Below are positions 1 to 8,899 of a stretch of DNA of 64,000 bases, in pieces. Source of the DNA: Massilia sp. 9I (lineage in GTDB: Bacteria; Pseudomonadota; Gammaproteobacteria; Burkholderiales; Burkholderiaceae_D). The notes beneath the pieces are model-generated. The model was not told the DNA's origin. It made no database searches and saw only the letters and a program-made list of their open reading frames with translations. Positions within the stretch are counted from its first letter, which is position 1. The number at the start of each line of letters is the position of its first letter. Both the position numbers and the translations under genes were made by a program. Location of the stretch: NCBI RefSeq assembly GCF_902506415.1, contig NZ_LR733275.1:507651-571650 (forward strand), in the 5' to 3' direction.

Positions 1-343
1 CCTTGGTGTCGGCCAGGTCCTTCTGCTTCTTCTTGAGGCCCTGGATGACTTTCAGCACGCCCTCGATGCCGGCGGCTTCGTCCAGTTCGCTGAACGCGTC
101 CAGCACTTCGTTGAGCACGCGGTTGCGCATGGCTGCTTCGTCCTGCGTGATGGCAGGCTTCTGCTCTTCCTTGGCGAACTTCGATGGCGCCTCGGCGGCG
201 GCCTTGGCGCCGTGCGTCAGGGCGGCCTGCCAGATCACCCAGCGGCGCTGGGTTTCATAGACGAGGTATTCCTCGGGCTTGTCTTCGCGGCGGCGGGTGA
301 TGTGGCCTTCGCGTGCGGCCCAAGCTTCGAATGCAGTGCGCAT
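1..343 (-). CDS. Hypothetical protein, N-terminal 114 residues (gene cut by left edge)
   Basis: An open frame starts with ATG at 343 and runs leftward off the window without a stop. The fragment begins MRTAFEAWAAREGHI and continues with an aromatic, basic stretch (YLVYETQRRWVIWQAAL), then a Lys/Glu/Ala-rich segment likely to form a coiled coil. The FEAW...W..WQAA pattern near the start resembles the opening of many small phage-type hypothetical proteins, but that is only pattern recognition. No function can be assigned. It is followed by a gene-less, AT-rich stretch, which would suit the edge of an acquired island. Whether the rest of the gene is phage-like cannot be seen here. Confidence 0.6.
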   Translation of the reverse strand, partial: MRTAFEAWAAREGHITRRREDKPEEYLVYETQRRWVIWQAALTHGAKAAAEAPSKFAKEEQKPAITQDEAAMRNRVLNEVLDAFSELDEAAGIEGVLKVIQGLKKKQKDLADTK

Positions 344-783
344 TTCAGTCCTTTGTAAATCGGCGTTCGGGTTCATTTGCTATCGAAAAAACAAGATTTC
401 GAATAGTACCACTTTGCACCATGCCAATATGTCCGCACACGCGTGTCGAACACATGACAACCGAACCTGTTTCTCAGTCTGCAAATAGTACAAGGTTAGT
501 TGCACTAGCGCAATACTATATTCATCCTCAGAAACAGTGTTAAATGCTTCAGCGCTAGTTTAATGCTTTTACGAACGCTTTTACAGCCCGTTCTGCATAA
601 AAGTGCAAGCTTGTTTGGTATTCTATTAAGTTATTCTAGCATAGCCACTTGCACAGCACGCAACGTTATAGGCGGTTTAACAACAATTGCTGCAAATCCG
701 GAATACATACAAGTGTCACATCGATGCAAATTATTCAGGCGGCATAGTTTGCATGCAGATCGGGGAATATTTCCCGATTTTCC
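344..783. other. Gene-less AT-rich stretch
   Basis: About 440 bp with clearly lower GC than its surroundings and no convincing gene; the short frames in it lack ribosome-binding sites and family resemblance. It should contain the promoter of the leftward partial gene. Near its right end there is a small hairpin, ATCGGG (759-764) with CCCGAT (773-778), followed by TTTT on the plus strand, which could stop rightward transcription. I see no RNA gene or repeat family in it. Confidence 0.5.
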
Positions 784-1161
784 CTAGTTGCGGGAAGCCT
801 GGTCCGTTTGTCCCTGCCCTGGCAGCGCATGCGCGTCGGGGATGCGCGCGTCGTCCGCAACGATGCCATAGGGGCGCGAGAGCTGCACGATGTGCTCGAC
901 GGTATGAGGATCGACCGTCACGAATTTGGCGGTGTAGCGAAAACCCGAATCGTCATGGATCGGCGGCGCCATCAGGTGGACCGCCGCGAAATGCAGCCGC
1001 GGTTTGCCTGGCAGGCTGAAACGCAGACTCAAGGTATCGGGTGAATGGAAGGGCAGCCTGCTTGGGCTGACGAAGTTGACGCCAGCAAGGGTGATGTCCA
1101 ATAACTGAACGGACTGCGAATCGGACGCGCGAGGGCTGGCAATTGACGCGACCTCGTCCAT
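784..1161 (-). CDS. PilZ-like domain protein (putative)
   Basis: A short protein with the line VQLLDITLAGVNFVSPSR followed by LSLRFSLPG and a C-terminal segment FRYTAKFVTVDPHTVEHI. This resembles the beta-barrel part of PilZ domains (D-S-GG-like turn, then hydrophobic strands), so a c-di-GMP effector role is possible. The usual N-terminal RxxxR switch is not obvious, hence moderate confidence. The start is uncertain: ATG at 1161 gives 125 residues, whereas the frame extends to an ATG at 1272 whose extra residues look non-coding. A GGDEF/EAL protein lies 1 kb away, but the two genes are separated by xth and not in an operon. Confidence 0.5.
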   Translation of the reverse strand: MDEVASIASPRASDSQSVQLLDITLAGVNFVSPSRLPFHSPDTLSLRFSLPGKPRLHFAAVHLMAPPIHDDSGFRYTAKFVTVDPHTVEHIVQLSRPYGIVADDARIPDAHALPGQGQTDQASRN

Positions 1162-1383
1162 TAAACGCTTATTTTTTTCCAAGATACCTATCCAACGCAG
1201 AGTCAAACCACACGAGTGCCCTTGCATCTGCAGGGCGCAGTGATCATACGAGCATGATCGGAAAGTCAACATAAGAGGTTCGCCATAGGTAGCGTAGGAG
1301 CAGTCCGACGATTAATCCGCGTTTAGTCTGAAATGGGACAGAGGCGGTATACTTGCCGGCCAAGAAACTCACCCGGTTCACCC

Positions 1384-2151
1384 ATGAAAATCGCCACCTG
1401 GAACGTCAACTCGCTGAAAGTCCGCCTGCCGCACCTGCTCACGTGGCTAGAGGCCAACCCGGTGGACGTCCTGTGCATCCAGGAGACCAAGCTCACCGAC
1501 GATAAATTTCCGCTGGCAGAGCTGAATGCCGTCGGTTACCAGGTCGCCTTTACCGGCCAGAAAACCTATAACGGGGTGGCGATCCTGTCGAAGCATCCGA
1601 TCGAGGACGTCCAGAAAGGCAACCCGCACTTCGAGGACGAGCAGCAGCGCCTGATCGCCGCGACCATCAAGGGCATGCGCATCATGTGCGCCTACGTGGT
1701 GAACGGACAGGAAATCGGCAGCGACAAGTTCGCCTACAAGATGGCCTGGCTGGACGGCCTGCGCACCTGGGTGGCCGAGGAAATGCGCGCGCATCCGCAA
1801 TTGGCGGTGCTGGGCGACTACAACATCGCGCCGGAGGCGCGCGACGTACACGACCCGGCCGAGTGGGAAAACCACATCCACTTCACCCCGCCCGAGCGCG
1901 CGGCGCTGCAGCAGCTGATGGACCTCGGCCTGATTGATGCCTTCCGCCTGTTCGAACAGCCGGAAAAGCAGTACAGCTGGTGGGACTACCGCCAGATGGC
2001 CTTCCGCCGCAACCGCGGGCTGCGCATCGACCACATCCTGCTGACGGAGGCACTGGCCAAGCGCTGCACCGCGTGCCATATCGACCGGGAGACGCGCAAG
2101 TGGGAGCAGCCGTCGGATCATGCGCCGGTGGTGGCGACGCTGGCTGAATGA
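1384..2151 (+). CDS. xth: Exodeoxyribonuclease III (AP endonuclease)
   Basis: A 255-residue member of the Mg-dependent endonuclease/exonuclease/phosphatase fold that cleaves at abasic sites in base-excision repair and degrades DNA 3' to 5'. It opens with MKIATWNVNSLKVRLPHLL. The metal-binding Glu is in CIQETKL (about residues 33-39), the catalytic Asp/Asn in LGDYNIAPE (about 142-150), and the C-terminal metal/His motif in SDHAPVV (about 243). Length is normal. The frame extends upstream to 1333, but ATG 1384 matches the family start. A TATACT box at 1348-1353 may be the -10 element. Transcription probably ends at the palindrome just after the stop. Confidence 0.95.
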   Translation: MKIATWNVNSLKVRLPHLLTWLEANPVDVLCIQETKLTDDKFPLAELNAVGYQVAFTGQKTYNGVAILSKHPIEDVQKGNPHFEDEQQRLIAATIKGMRIMCAYVVNGQEIGSDKFAYKMAWLDGLRTWVAEEMRAHPQLAVLGDYNIAPEARDVHDPAEWENHIHFTPPERAALQQLMDLGLIDAFRLFEQPEKQYSWWDYRQMAFRRNRGLRIDHILLTEALAKRCTACHIDRETRKWEQPSDHAPVVATLAE

Positions 2152-2155
2152 TTGG

Positions 2156-2184
2156 TAGGGTGCTCGGCAGAGCCGAGCACCCTA
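2156..2184. repeat. TAGGGTG palindromic repeat, copy 1
   Basis: Perfect hairpin with 13-bp arms, TAGGGTGCTCGGC (2156-2168) and GCCGAGCACCCTA (2172-2184), loop AGA. It sits between convergent genes and overlaps the stop codon of the GGDEF/EAL gene, so it can terminate or protect both transcripts. A second element with the same outer arms and the same AGA loop, but different inner bases that still pair, lies at 6104-6134. This is typical of a REP-like family. Confidence 0.75.
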
Positions 2185-4773
2185 GGTCAGCAGCCGGGCT
2201 ACTTCAATAGCCGGCAACGGCCGCGCAAACAGATAGCCCTGCGCGAACTGGCAGCCGTAGCCGCTCAGCAGCGCATACTGCCCTTCCGTCTCCACGCCCT
2301 CCGCCACCACCAGCAGCTGCAGGCTGTTCGCCAGCGCCATCACGGCCGCCGCGATGGCGCGGTCTTCCGAACTCGCTTCCAGTTCGCGCACGAAGGCGCG
2401 GTCGATCTTGATCTTGCGGACCGGGAAGCGCTTCAGGTAAGCCAGGCTCGAATAGCCGGTGCCGAAGTCGTCGATCGACAGGCGCATGCCCATGTCGTTA
2501 ATCTGGCGCAGGGTATCGAGCGTCGCGCCGCCGTGCTGCATCAGCGCGGTCTCGGTGATCTCGAATTCCACCAGCGCGGGATCAATGCCGGTCTCGCCGA
2601 CGATGCGTCGGATCGATTCCACCAAACCGTCGTGCATGAACTGGCGCGCCGACAGGTTGATCGCCAGCGGCACCGCGGCCAGTCCCTGCGCCTGCCAGGC
2701 CATGCTCTGCTCGCAGGCGCTGCGGATCACCCATTCGCCCACCTGCACGATCATCCCGTTCTCTTCCAGGATGGGGATGAACTCGTCCGGTCCCACCAGC
2801 ATGTCGCCATCCCGGCGCCAGCGCAGCAGCACTTCCAGCGCGTGCAGGCGGCGGGTGGCGGTGTCGATGATCGGCTGGTAGTGCAGCTCGAACTCGGCGC
2901 GCGCCAGGGCCCCGCGCAGCTTCGACTCCAGCTCGAAACGGCGCGCCGCGGCCTGGTTCATGCGCTGGTCGAAGAACTGGTAGTTGTTGCGGCCCGCCGC
3001 CTTGGCGTGGTACATGGCGGCGTCGGCGTGGCGCATCAGGGTCTCGACGTCGTTGCCGTCGTCCGGGCACAGGCAGATGCCGATCGAGGGTGAGATGTGC
3101 AGGCTGTGCCCCTCCAATGGGAAGGGCGAAGCCAATGCCTCGATGATCTTGTCACCCACCAGCGCGCATTCGTCGTGCCCGCCGACTTCGGGTAGCAGGA
3201 CCACGAACTCGTCGCCGCCAAGCCGCGCCACCGTGTCGCTGTCGCGCACCGCTTCGCACAGGCGCCGCCCTACTTCACGCAGCAGCTGGTCGCCGATGGC
3301 GTGGCCGAGCGAATCGTTGATGGTCTTGAAGCGGTCCAGGTCGAGGAACATGACCGCCAGCTTGCGTCCGTTGCGGTGCGCGGCGCGCAGTGCGCAGTCG
3401 AGGCGGTCGGCCAGCAGCACGCGATTCGGCAGCCGCGTCAGGCTGTCGTAGTAGGCCATGTGGTGCACGCGCGCCTCGGCCTGGCGCCGCTCGGCGATCT
3501 CGTCCTGCAGCAGCGCGTTCGCGCCCGCCAGTTCGGCGGTGCGCGCGGCCACCCGGATTTCCAGCTCGTCGCGTGCGCGCCGGATCGCGTCGGCGGCTTC
3601 GCGCTGCGCGGTGACGTCGTCGATCAGCCAGACACTGCGCCCGGTGGTGTCGGCGACGTCGAACAGGCGCCCCGACAGGCGCGCCCAGAACAGGGTGCCG
3701 TCACGGCGCGCCATGCGGTATTCGGCGCTGTGCACCTGCCCTGCCCCGAAGCTGCGCAAGGTGTCGGCGCGCGCCATGCGCCAGGTCTGCTCGTCCGGGT
3801 ACAGCGCGCGCACCGGCGTGCCGTCCATGCCGCCGGCGCTTGACCCGAACAGCTCTTCCATCTTGCTGTTGCAATGCAGAGTCACGCCGTTCTCGACCAC
3901 CGCGATGCCGAGCACCGCGTTGTCGAGGATGGCGCGGTTCTCCATCAGCGCGTTGCGCAGCTGGATCTCGTCATGGCGCTCGCGCGTGCGGTCCTCGAAC
4001 ATCCAGATCGTGCCGAGCTCCGGGTCGTCCGGATTGAACAGGTAGCCGTTGAGCTGGCCCCAGATGCGGGTACCGTCCTTGCGTACCAGTTCGGTCTCGG
4101 CGCGGTAGGGCAGGCCACGCGCCAGCAGCGGATAGGCGGTAATGCCGAAATCGTGGAAGGCCTGGTCGTCCGGATAGACGATGCGGGTCGAGCGCCCGAG
4201 CGCCTCGCCGTCGCGGTAGCCGAACATGCGGCCGAAGGCCGGGTTGTAGCGGTGGATCACCCGGTTACGGGTGTACATGATGCCGACCGTCGCGTTGTTC
4301 ATGATGGCCTGGACTTCGAACAGCGCCTGGCGCGCCTCGGTCACGTCCTCGGCGATCCAGATGGTGCCGGCTTCGCGCGCGTTCGGGTCCACCGCGCGGC
4401 CGCGCAGGCGCGCCCACATGATGCTGCCATCGCGGCGCCGGAATGGCTGCTCGCCCTTTTCATACAGGCCGCCCGCGGCCAGCACGGGATACGCCTCCTC
4501 GACCAGCGTCTGGTAGCCTTCGGGCGTGGCGAAGATGTCGACGGGGCGCAGCCGGCACAGTTCGGCGTAGGAGTAGCCGAGCATCTCGCAGATGCGCGGA
4601 TTGCAGGACTTGAACTGGCCCGGCAGCGTGAAAGCGATGCCGACCGGCGCGTTTTCCAGGATGGCGTGCTGCTCGCGCAATGCGACATGCAGCAATTCCT
4701 GCTCGAGGTCCGCGCCCTCGACCTGGGGCGCGAACTCGGCCACGAGCGCCTGCTTGCTGGGTAGTCGGTCCAT
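2182..4773 (-). CDS. PAS-PAS-PAS-GGDEF-EAL signalling protein
   Basis: An 863-residue soluble c-di-GMP enzyme. Three consecutive PAS sensory domains occupy about residues 36-150, 157-270 and 280-395; each ends with the PAC-type pattern (RDGT..W..L.G). A coiled linker follows, then GGDEF (RLGGDEFVVLLPE, about 515-527), an intact diguanylate cyclase signature, and EAL. The EAL signature reads EVL (about 645), a common variant of active phosphodiesterases, and the other catalytic segments EITETALM, DDFGTGYSSL and AEGVET are intact. Thus synthesis and hydrolysis may both be possible. There is no signal peptide or membrane segment. The ligand of the PAS domains is unknown. The gene is monocistronic, separated from the prp operon by a terminator. 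Confidence 0.93.
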   Translation of the reverse strand: MDRLPSKQALVAEFAPQVEGADLEQELLHVALREQHAILENAPVGIAFTLPGQFKSCNPRICEMLGYSYAELCRLRPVDIFATPEGYQTLVEEAYPVLAAGGLYEKGEQPFRRRDGSIMWARLRGRAVDPNAREAGTIWIAEDVTEARQALFEVQAIMNNATVGIMYTRNRVIHRYNPAFGRMFGYRDGEALGRSTRIVYPDDQAFHDFGITAYPLLARGLPYRAETELVRKDGTRIWGQLNGYLFNPDDPELGTIWMFEDRTRERHDEIQLRNALMENRAILDNAVLGIAVVENGVTLHCNSKMEELFGSSAGGMDGTPVRALYPDEQTWRMARADTLRSFGAGQVHSAEYRMARRDGTLFWARLSGRLFDVADTTGRSVWLIDDVTAQREAADAIRRARDELEIRVAARTAELAGANALLQDEIAERRQAEARVHHMAYYDSLTRLPNRVLLADRLDCALRAAHRNGRKLAVMFLDLDRFKTINDSLGHAIGDQLLREVGRRLCEAVRDSDTVARLGGDEFVVLLPEVGGHDECALVGDKIIEALASPFPLEGHSLHISPSIGICLCPDDGNDVETLMRHADAAMYHAKAAGRNNYQFFDQRMNQAAARRFELESKLRGALARAEFELHYQPIIDTATRRLHALEVLLRWRRDGDMLVGPDEFIPILEENGMIVQVGEWVIRSACEQSMAWQAQGLAAVPLAINLSARQFMHDGLVESIRRIVGETGIDPALVEFEITETALMQHGGATLDTLRQINDMGMRLSIDDFGTGYSSLAYLKRFPVRKIKIDRAFVRELEASSEDRAIAAAVMALANSLQLLVVAEGVETEGQYALLSGYGCQFAQGYLFARPLPAIEVARLLT

Positions 4774-4852
4774 TTATGATTATTCTGCTAAAGGCTAGGT
4801 TGCCATTTAGCAATCATAAACCACAAATGCTTGATGTTCCAAAACTAAGAGG

Positions 4853-4882
4853 CAACAAAAAAGGGCCGTGTTGTTGCGGCCC
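4853..4882 (-). terminator. Rho-independent terminator of the prp operon
   Basis: On the minus strand GGGCCG (4877-4882) pairs with CGGCCC (4863-4868), followed immediately by TTTTTTGTTG. It lies 14 bp past the prpF stop and ends the prpB-prpC-acnD-prpF transcript. Confidence 0.85.
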
Positions 4883-4896
4883 ATCAACCGCTTAAC

Positions 4897-6087
4897 TTAA
4901 AAGCAGTCCCCCGGCACGCGCACCCAGCCTTCCATCAGGACCCGCGCGCTACGGCTCATGATCGCCTTGGCCACGCTCCATTCGCCGTTCGCCTGCACCG
5001 CTTCGGCGCCCACGCGCAAGGTGCCGGACGGGTGGCCGAAGCGCACCGCCGTGCGTTCGCCGCCGCCGGCCGCCAGGTTCACCAGGGTGCCGGGAATCGC
5101 GGCGGCGGTGCCGATCGCCACCGCGGCGGTGCCCATCATCGCGTGGTGCAGCTTGCCCATCGAGAGCGCGCGCACCAGGAGGTCGACGTCGCCGGCATTG
5201 ACCTGCTTGCCGCTCGAGGAGACGTAGTTCGCCGCCTTCGCCACGAATGCCACCTTCGGGGTGTGCTGGCGCTTGGCCGCTTCCTCGATGCTCGCGATCA
5301 GGCCCATGCGCAGGGCGCCGTGGGCGCGGATGGTTTCGAACATCGCCAGCGCACGCGGGTCGCCATTGATGGCCTCCTGCAGTTCGGTGCCGTTGTAGCC
5401 GATCGCTTCCGCATTCACGAAGATGGTCGGGATGCCGGCATTGATCATGGTGGCCTGCAGACGGCCGACACCGGGGACGTCCAGCTCGTCGACCAAGTTC
5501 CCGGTCGGGAACATCGACCCGCCTGCGCCCTCCTCTTCCGCCGCCGGGTCGAGGAACTCCAGCTGCACCTCGGCTGCCGGGAAGGTCACGCCGTCGAGTT
5601 CGAAGTCGCCGGTTTCCTGCACTTCGCCGTTCGTGACCGGGACGTGGGCGATGATGGTCTTGCCGATGTTGGCCTGCCAGATGCGCACGGTGGCCATGCC
5701 GTTTTGCGAAATGCGCGCCGGATCGACCAGGCCGCTGGCGATGGCGAAGGAACCGACCGCCGAGGACAGGTTGCCGCAATTGCCGCTCCAGTCGACGAAA
5801 GGCTTGTCGATCGAGACCTGGCCGAACAGGTAGTCGACGTCGTGATCCGGACGCTTGCTGCGGTCGACGATCACGGTCTTGCTGGTGCTCGAGGTGGCGC
5901 CGCCCATGCCGTCGATCTGCTTGGCGTAGGGGTCGGGGCTGCCGATCACGCGCAGCAGGAGCGCATCGCGCGCCGGGCCGGGCACGCGTGCGGCTTCGGG
6001 CAGGTCTTGCAGGCGGAAGAAGACGCCCTTGCTGGTGCCGCCACGCATGTAGGTGGCGGGGATCTTGATTTGGGGTTTGAAGGCCAT
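4897..6087 (-). CDS. prpF: 2-methylaconitate cis-trans isomerase PrpF
   Basis: A 396-residue PrpF-family protein that isomerises the 2-methylaconitate made by AcnD so that hydratase can finish the conversion to 2-methylisocitrate. The start MAFKPQIKIPATYMRGGTSK is characteristic, as are the GGTSKGVFF and GNCGNLSSAVG segments; the family has a diaminopimelate-epimerase-like fold. ATG 6087 was chosen because the frame extends upstream into acnD without family similarity. It is the last gene of the prp operon, 50 bp after acnD, and that gap is almost entirely filled by a palindromic repeat. Confidence 0.95.
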   Translation of the reverse strand: MAFKPQIKIPATYMRGGTSKGVFFRLQDLPEAARVPGPARDALLLRVIGSPDPYAKQIDGMGGATSSTSKTVIVDRSKRPDHDVDYLFGQVSIDKPFVDWSGNCGNLSSAVGSFAIASGLVDPARISQNGMATVRIWQANIGKTIIAHVPVTNGEVQETGDFELDGVTFPAAEVQLEFLDPAAEEEGAGGSMFPTGNLVDELDVPGVGRLQATMINAGIPTIFVNAEAIGYNGTELQEAINGDPRALAMFETIRAHGALRMGLIASIEEAAKRQHTPKVAFVAKAANYVSSSGKQVNAGDVDLLVRALSMGKLHHAMMGTAAVAIGTAAAIPGTLVNLAAGGGERTAVRFGHPSGTLRVGAEAVQANGEWSVAKAIMSRSARVLMEGWVRVPGDCF

Positions 6088-6103
6088 TACATTGTCCGGT
6101 TTT

Positions 6104-6134
6104 GTAGGGTGGGCGGGTCTCCCGCCCACCCTAC
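6104..6134. repeat. TAGGGTG palindromic repeat, copy 2 (between acnD and prpF)
   Basis: Perfect hairpin: GTAGGGTGGGCGGG (6104-6117) pairs with CCCGCCCACCCTAC (6121-6134), loop TCT on the plus strand, which is AGA on the transcribed minus strand. It has the same outer TAGGGTG/CACCCTA arms and loop as the element at 2156-2184. Lying inside the prp mRNA, it could change the stability or relative expression of the cistrons. Confidence 0.75.
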
Positions 6135-6137
6135 GGG

Positions 6138-8747
6138 TTACGCAGCGGCTTTCGGCGCCGACGATTCCAGGAAGTCCTGCGCGAAGCGCTGCAGAACGCC
6201 GCCGGCTTCGTAGATCGCCACTTCCTCGGCGGTATCGAGACGGCAGGTCACCGGCACCTCGACGCGCTCGCCATTGCGACGATGGATCACGAGCGTCAGG
6301 TCGGTGCGCGGCGTACGCTCGCCGATCACGTCGAAGGTCTCGGTGCCGTCGATACCCAGCGTGAGGCGGTTCACGCCCGGCTTGAACTCGAGCGGCAGCA
6401 CGCCCATGCCGACCAGGTTGGTGCGGTGGATGCGTTCGAAGCCTTCGGCCACGATGGCCTCCACTCCCGCCAGGCGCACGCCCTTGGCCGCCCAGTCGCG
6501 CGACGAGCCCTGGCCGTAGTCGGCGCCGGCAATCACGATCAGCGGCTGCTTGCGCTCCATGTAGGTCTCGATCGCTTCCCACATGCGCGTCACGGTACCT
6601 TCCGGCTCGACGCGCGCCAGCGAGCCGGCCTTCACATTGCCCATCGCGTCACGCACCATCTCGTTCTTGAGGGTCGGATTCGCAAACGTCGCGCGCTGCG
6701 CCGTCAGGTGGTCGCCGCGGTGGGTCGCGTAGGAGTTGAAGTCTTCCTCCGGCAGGCCCATCTTCGCCAGGTATTCGCCGGCGGCCGAATCGAGCAGGAT
6801 CGCGTTCGACGGCGACAGGTGGTCGGTGGTGATGTTGTCGCCCAGGACCGCCAGCGGGCGCATGCCGGCCAGCGTACGCTCGCCCGCCAGCGCGCCTTCC
6901 CAGTACGGCGGACGGCGGATGTAGGTGCTCTGCGGGCGCCAGTCGTACAGCGGGCTCACGCTGGGGCCGTCGTCCGCCACGCGCGCAAACATCGGCGTGT
7001 AGACCTTGCGGAACTGCTCCGGCTTGACGCTGCTGGCCACCACGGCATCGATCTCTTCGTCGGACGGCCACAGGTCGGCCAGGCGGATTTCCTTCCCGGA
7101 GGCGTCCACGCCCAGCACGTCCTTCTCGATGTCGAAGCGGATGGTGCCGGCGATCGCGTAGGCCACCACCAGTGCCGGCGAAGCCAGGAAGGCCTGCTTT
7201 GCATAGGGGTGGATACGGCCGTCGAAGTTGCGGTTGCCCGACAGGACGGCGGTCGCGTACAGGTCGCGTTCGATGATCTCCTGCTGGATGGTCGGGTCGA
7301 GCGCGCCGCTCATGCCGTTGCAGGTGGTGCAGGCGAAAGCGACCACGCCGAAGCCCAGCTTCTCCAGCTCGGGCATCAGGCCGGCTTCTTCCAGGTACAG
7401 GGCCACGGCCTTGGAACCCGGCGCGAGCGAGCTCTTGACCCAGGACTTGCGGGCCAGGCCAGCGCGGTTGGCGTTACGCGCGATCAGGCCCGCCGCGATC
7501 ATGTTGCGCGGGTTGTTGGTGTTGGTGCAGCTGGTGATGGCCGCGATGATCACCGCGCCGTCCGGCATCAGGCCGGCTTCATTTTCCACCTTGCCGGCGA
7601 TGCCGCGCTCTGCCAGTTCGGAGGTCGGCACCCGCTTGTGCGGGTTCGACGGACCGGCGATGTTGCGCACCACGGTCGAGAGGTCGAACGACAGCACGCG
7701 CTCGTACTGCGCGGTGGTGAGGGCGTCGGCCCACAGGCCGGCTTCCTTGGCGTAGGCTTCGACCAGTTGCACGGTCTCTTCCTCGCGGCCGGTCAGGCGC
7801 AGGTACTTGATGGTCTGCTCGTCGATGTAGAACATCGCGGCGGTGGCGCCGAACTCCGGGGCCATGTTCGAGATCGTGGCGCGGTCCCCCAGGGTCAGGC
7901 TCGACGCGCCTTCGCCGTAGAACTCGAGGTATGCGGACACCACCTTCGACTTGCGCAGGAACTCGGTCAGCGCCAGCACGATGTCGGTGGCGGTGATGCC
8001 CGGCTGGGCCTTGCCCGTCAGTTCGACGCCGACGATGTCCGGGAGGCGCATGTAGGAGGCGCGGCCCAGCATGACGCTTTCCGCTTCCAGGCCGCCCACG
8101 CCGATCGCGATCACGCCCAGGGCGTCGACCATCGGGGTGTGCGAGTCGGTGCCGACCAGCGTGTCCGGGTAGGCCACGCCCTTCTCGGACTGGATCACGG
8201 GCGACATGCGCTCGAGGTTAATCTGGTGCAGGATGCCGTTCCCCGGCGGGATCACGTCGACGTTCTGGAAGGCCTTCTTGGTCCACTCGATGAAGTGGAA
8301 GCGGTCTTCGTTGCGGCGATCCTCGATGGCGCGGTTCTTGGCGAAAGCATCCGGGTCGAAGCCGCCGCACTCGACGGCCAGCGAGTGGTCCACCACCAGC
8401 TGGGTGGGGACGACCGGGTTGACCATGGCGGGGTCGCCGCCCTGCTCCGCGATGGCGTCGCGCAGGCCGGCCAGGTCGACCAGCGCGGTCTGGCCCAGGA
8501 TGTCGTGGCAGACCACGCGCGCCGGGAACCAGGGGAAGTCGAGGTCACGCTTGCGCTCGATGATCTGCTTCAGCGAGTCGGTCATGCTGGCGGGGTCGCA
8601 GCGGCGGACCAGGTTCTCGGCCAGCACGCGCGAGGTGTAGGGCAGCGTGTCATAGGCGCCGGGCTGGATGGCGTCGATCGCGGAGCGCGTGTCGAAGTAG
8701 TCCAGGGAGGTGCCTGGGAGGGGTTTGCGGTGATTGGTGTTCATCAT
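6138..8747 (-). CDS. acnD: Fe/S-dependent 2-methylisocitrate dehydratase AcnD
   Basis: An 869-residue aconitase-superfamily enzyme that dehydrates 2-methylcitrate in the methylcitrate cycle, replacing the PrpD enzyme of enteric bacteria and requiring PrpF. The start MNTNHRKPLPGTSLDYFDTR is typical of AcnD. The cluster-binding cysteines appear in SCTNTNNPRNM (about residues 405-415) and ACTTCNGMSG (about 470-480). The swivel domain with YGQGSSRDWAAKG lies near the C terminus. The first two codons are both ATG; the second (8744) is an equally possible start. The gap to prpC upstream (152 bp) holds a repeat element. Confidence 0.95.
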   Translation of the reverse strand: MMNTNHRKPLPGTSLDYFDTRSAIDAIQPGAYDTLPYTSRVLAENLVRRCDPASMTDSLKQIIERKRDLDFPWFPARVVCHDILGQTALVDLAGLRDAIAEQGGDPAMVNPVVPTQLVVDHSLAVECGGFDPDAFAKNRAIEDRRNEDRFHFIEWTKKAFQNVDVIPPGNGILHQINLERMSPVIQSEKGVAYPDTLVGTDSHTPMVDALGVIAIGVGGLEAESVMLGRASYMRLPDIVGVELTGKAQPGITATDIVLALTEFLRKSKVVSAYLEFYGEGASSLTLGDRATISNMAPEFGATAAMFYIDEQTIKYLRLTGREEETVQLVEAYAKEAGLWADALTTAQYERVLSFDLSTVVRNIAGPSNPHKRVPTSELAERGIAGKVENEAGLMPDGAVIIAAITSCTNTNNPRNMIAAGLIARNANRAGLARKSWVKSSLAPGSKAVALYLEEAGLMPELEKLGFGVVAFACTTCNGMSGALDPTIQQEIIERDLYATAVLSGNRNFDGRIHPYAKQAFLASPALVVAYAIAGTIRFDIEKDVLGVDASGKEIRLADLWPSDEEIDAVVASSVKPEQFRKVYTPMFARVADDGPSVSPLYDWRPQSTYIRRPPYWEGALAGERTLAGMRPLAVLGDNITTDHLSPSNAILLDSAAGEYLAKMGLPEEDFNSYATHRGDHLTAQRATFANPTLKNEMVRDAMGNVKAGSLARVEPEGTVTRMWEAIETYMERKQPLIVIAGADYGQGSSRDWAAKGVRLAGVEAIVAEGFERIHRTNLVGMGVLPLEFKPGVNRLTLGIDGTETFDVIGERTPRTDLTLVIHRRNGERVEVPVTCRLDTAEEVAIYEAGGVLQRFAQDFLESSAPKAAA

Positions 8748-8789
8748 GATGAAGCTCGATAGCGCCTGTGTGTTTAGCCACCCGCCGAG

Positions 8790-8887
8790 CCGTCATCCCG
8801 GCGCAGGCCGGGATCCAATTTTGTGTGCAGGCTATTCAAGCAAAACTTGGGTACCGGCCTTCGCCGGTACGACGGTCTTTAGGCTAG
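8790..8887. repeat. MITE-like repeat with CCGTC/GACGG ends, copy 1 (between prpC and acnD)
   Basis: About 98 bp. The left end (8790-8818) starts CCGTCATCCCGGCGCAGG; the right end (8847-8875) finishes with CGCCGGTACGACGG. The two ends are imperfect inverted repeats of each other, and each also forms its own small GGCC-rich hairpin. A second copy with a different middle lies at 35884-36008. Both are followed by GTCT-(A/T)2-AGGCTAG. No coding capacity; here it lies inside the prp operon. Confidence 0.75.
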
Positions 8888-8899
8888 CAGTACTGTCTC

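Noticed and set aside
759..782. Hairpin with T run at the end of the PilZ-like gene considered as its terminator
   Set aside because: The T run is on the plus strand, whereas the PilZ-like gene is transcribed leftward, so the polarity is wrong for that gene.
6282..8762. 826-codon open frame on the plus strand opposite acnD
   Set aside because: High-GC shadow: the minus strand encodes an unmistakable AcnD; the antisense translation is His/Arg/Val-rich without any family.
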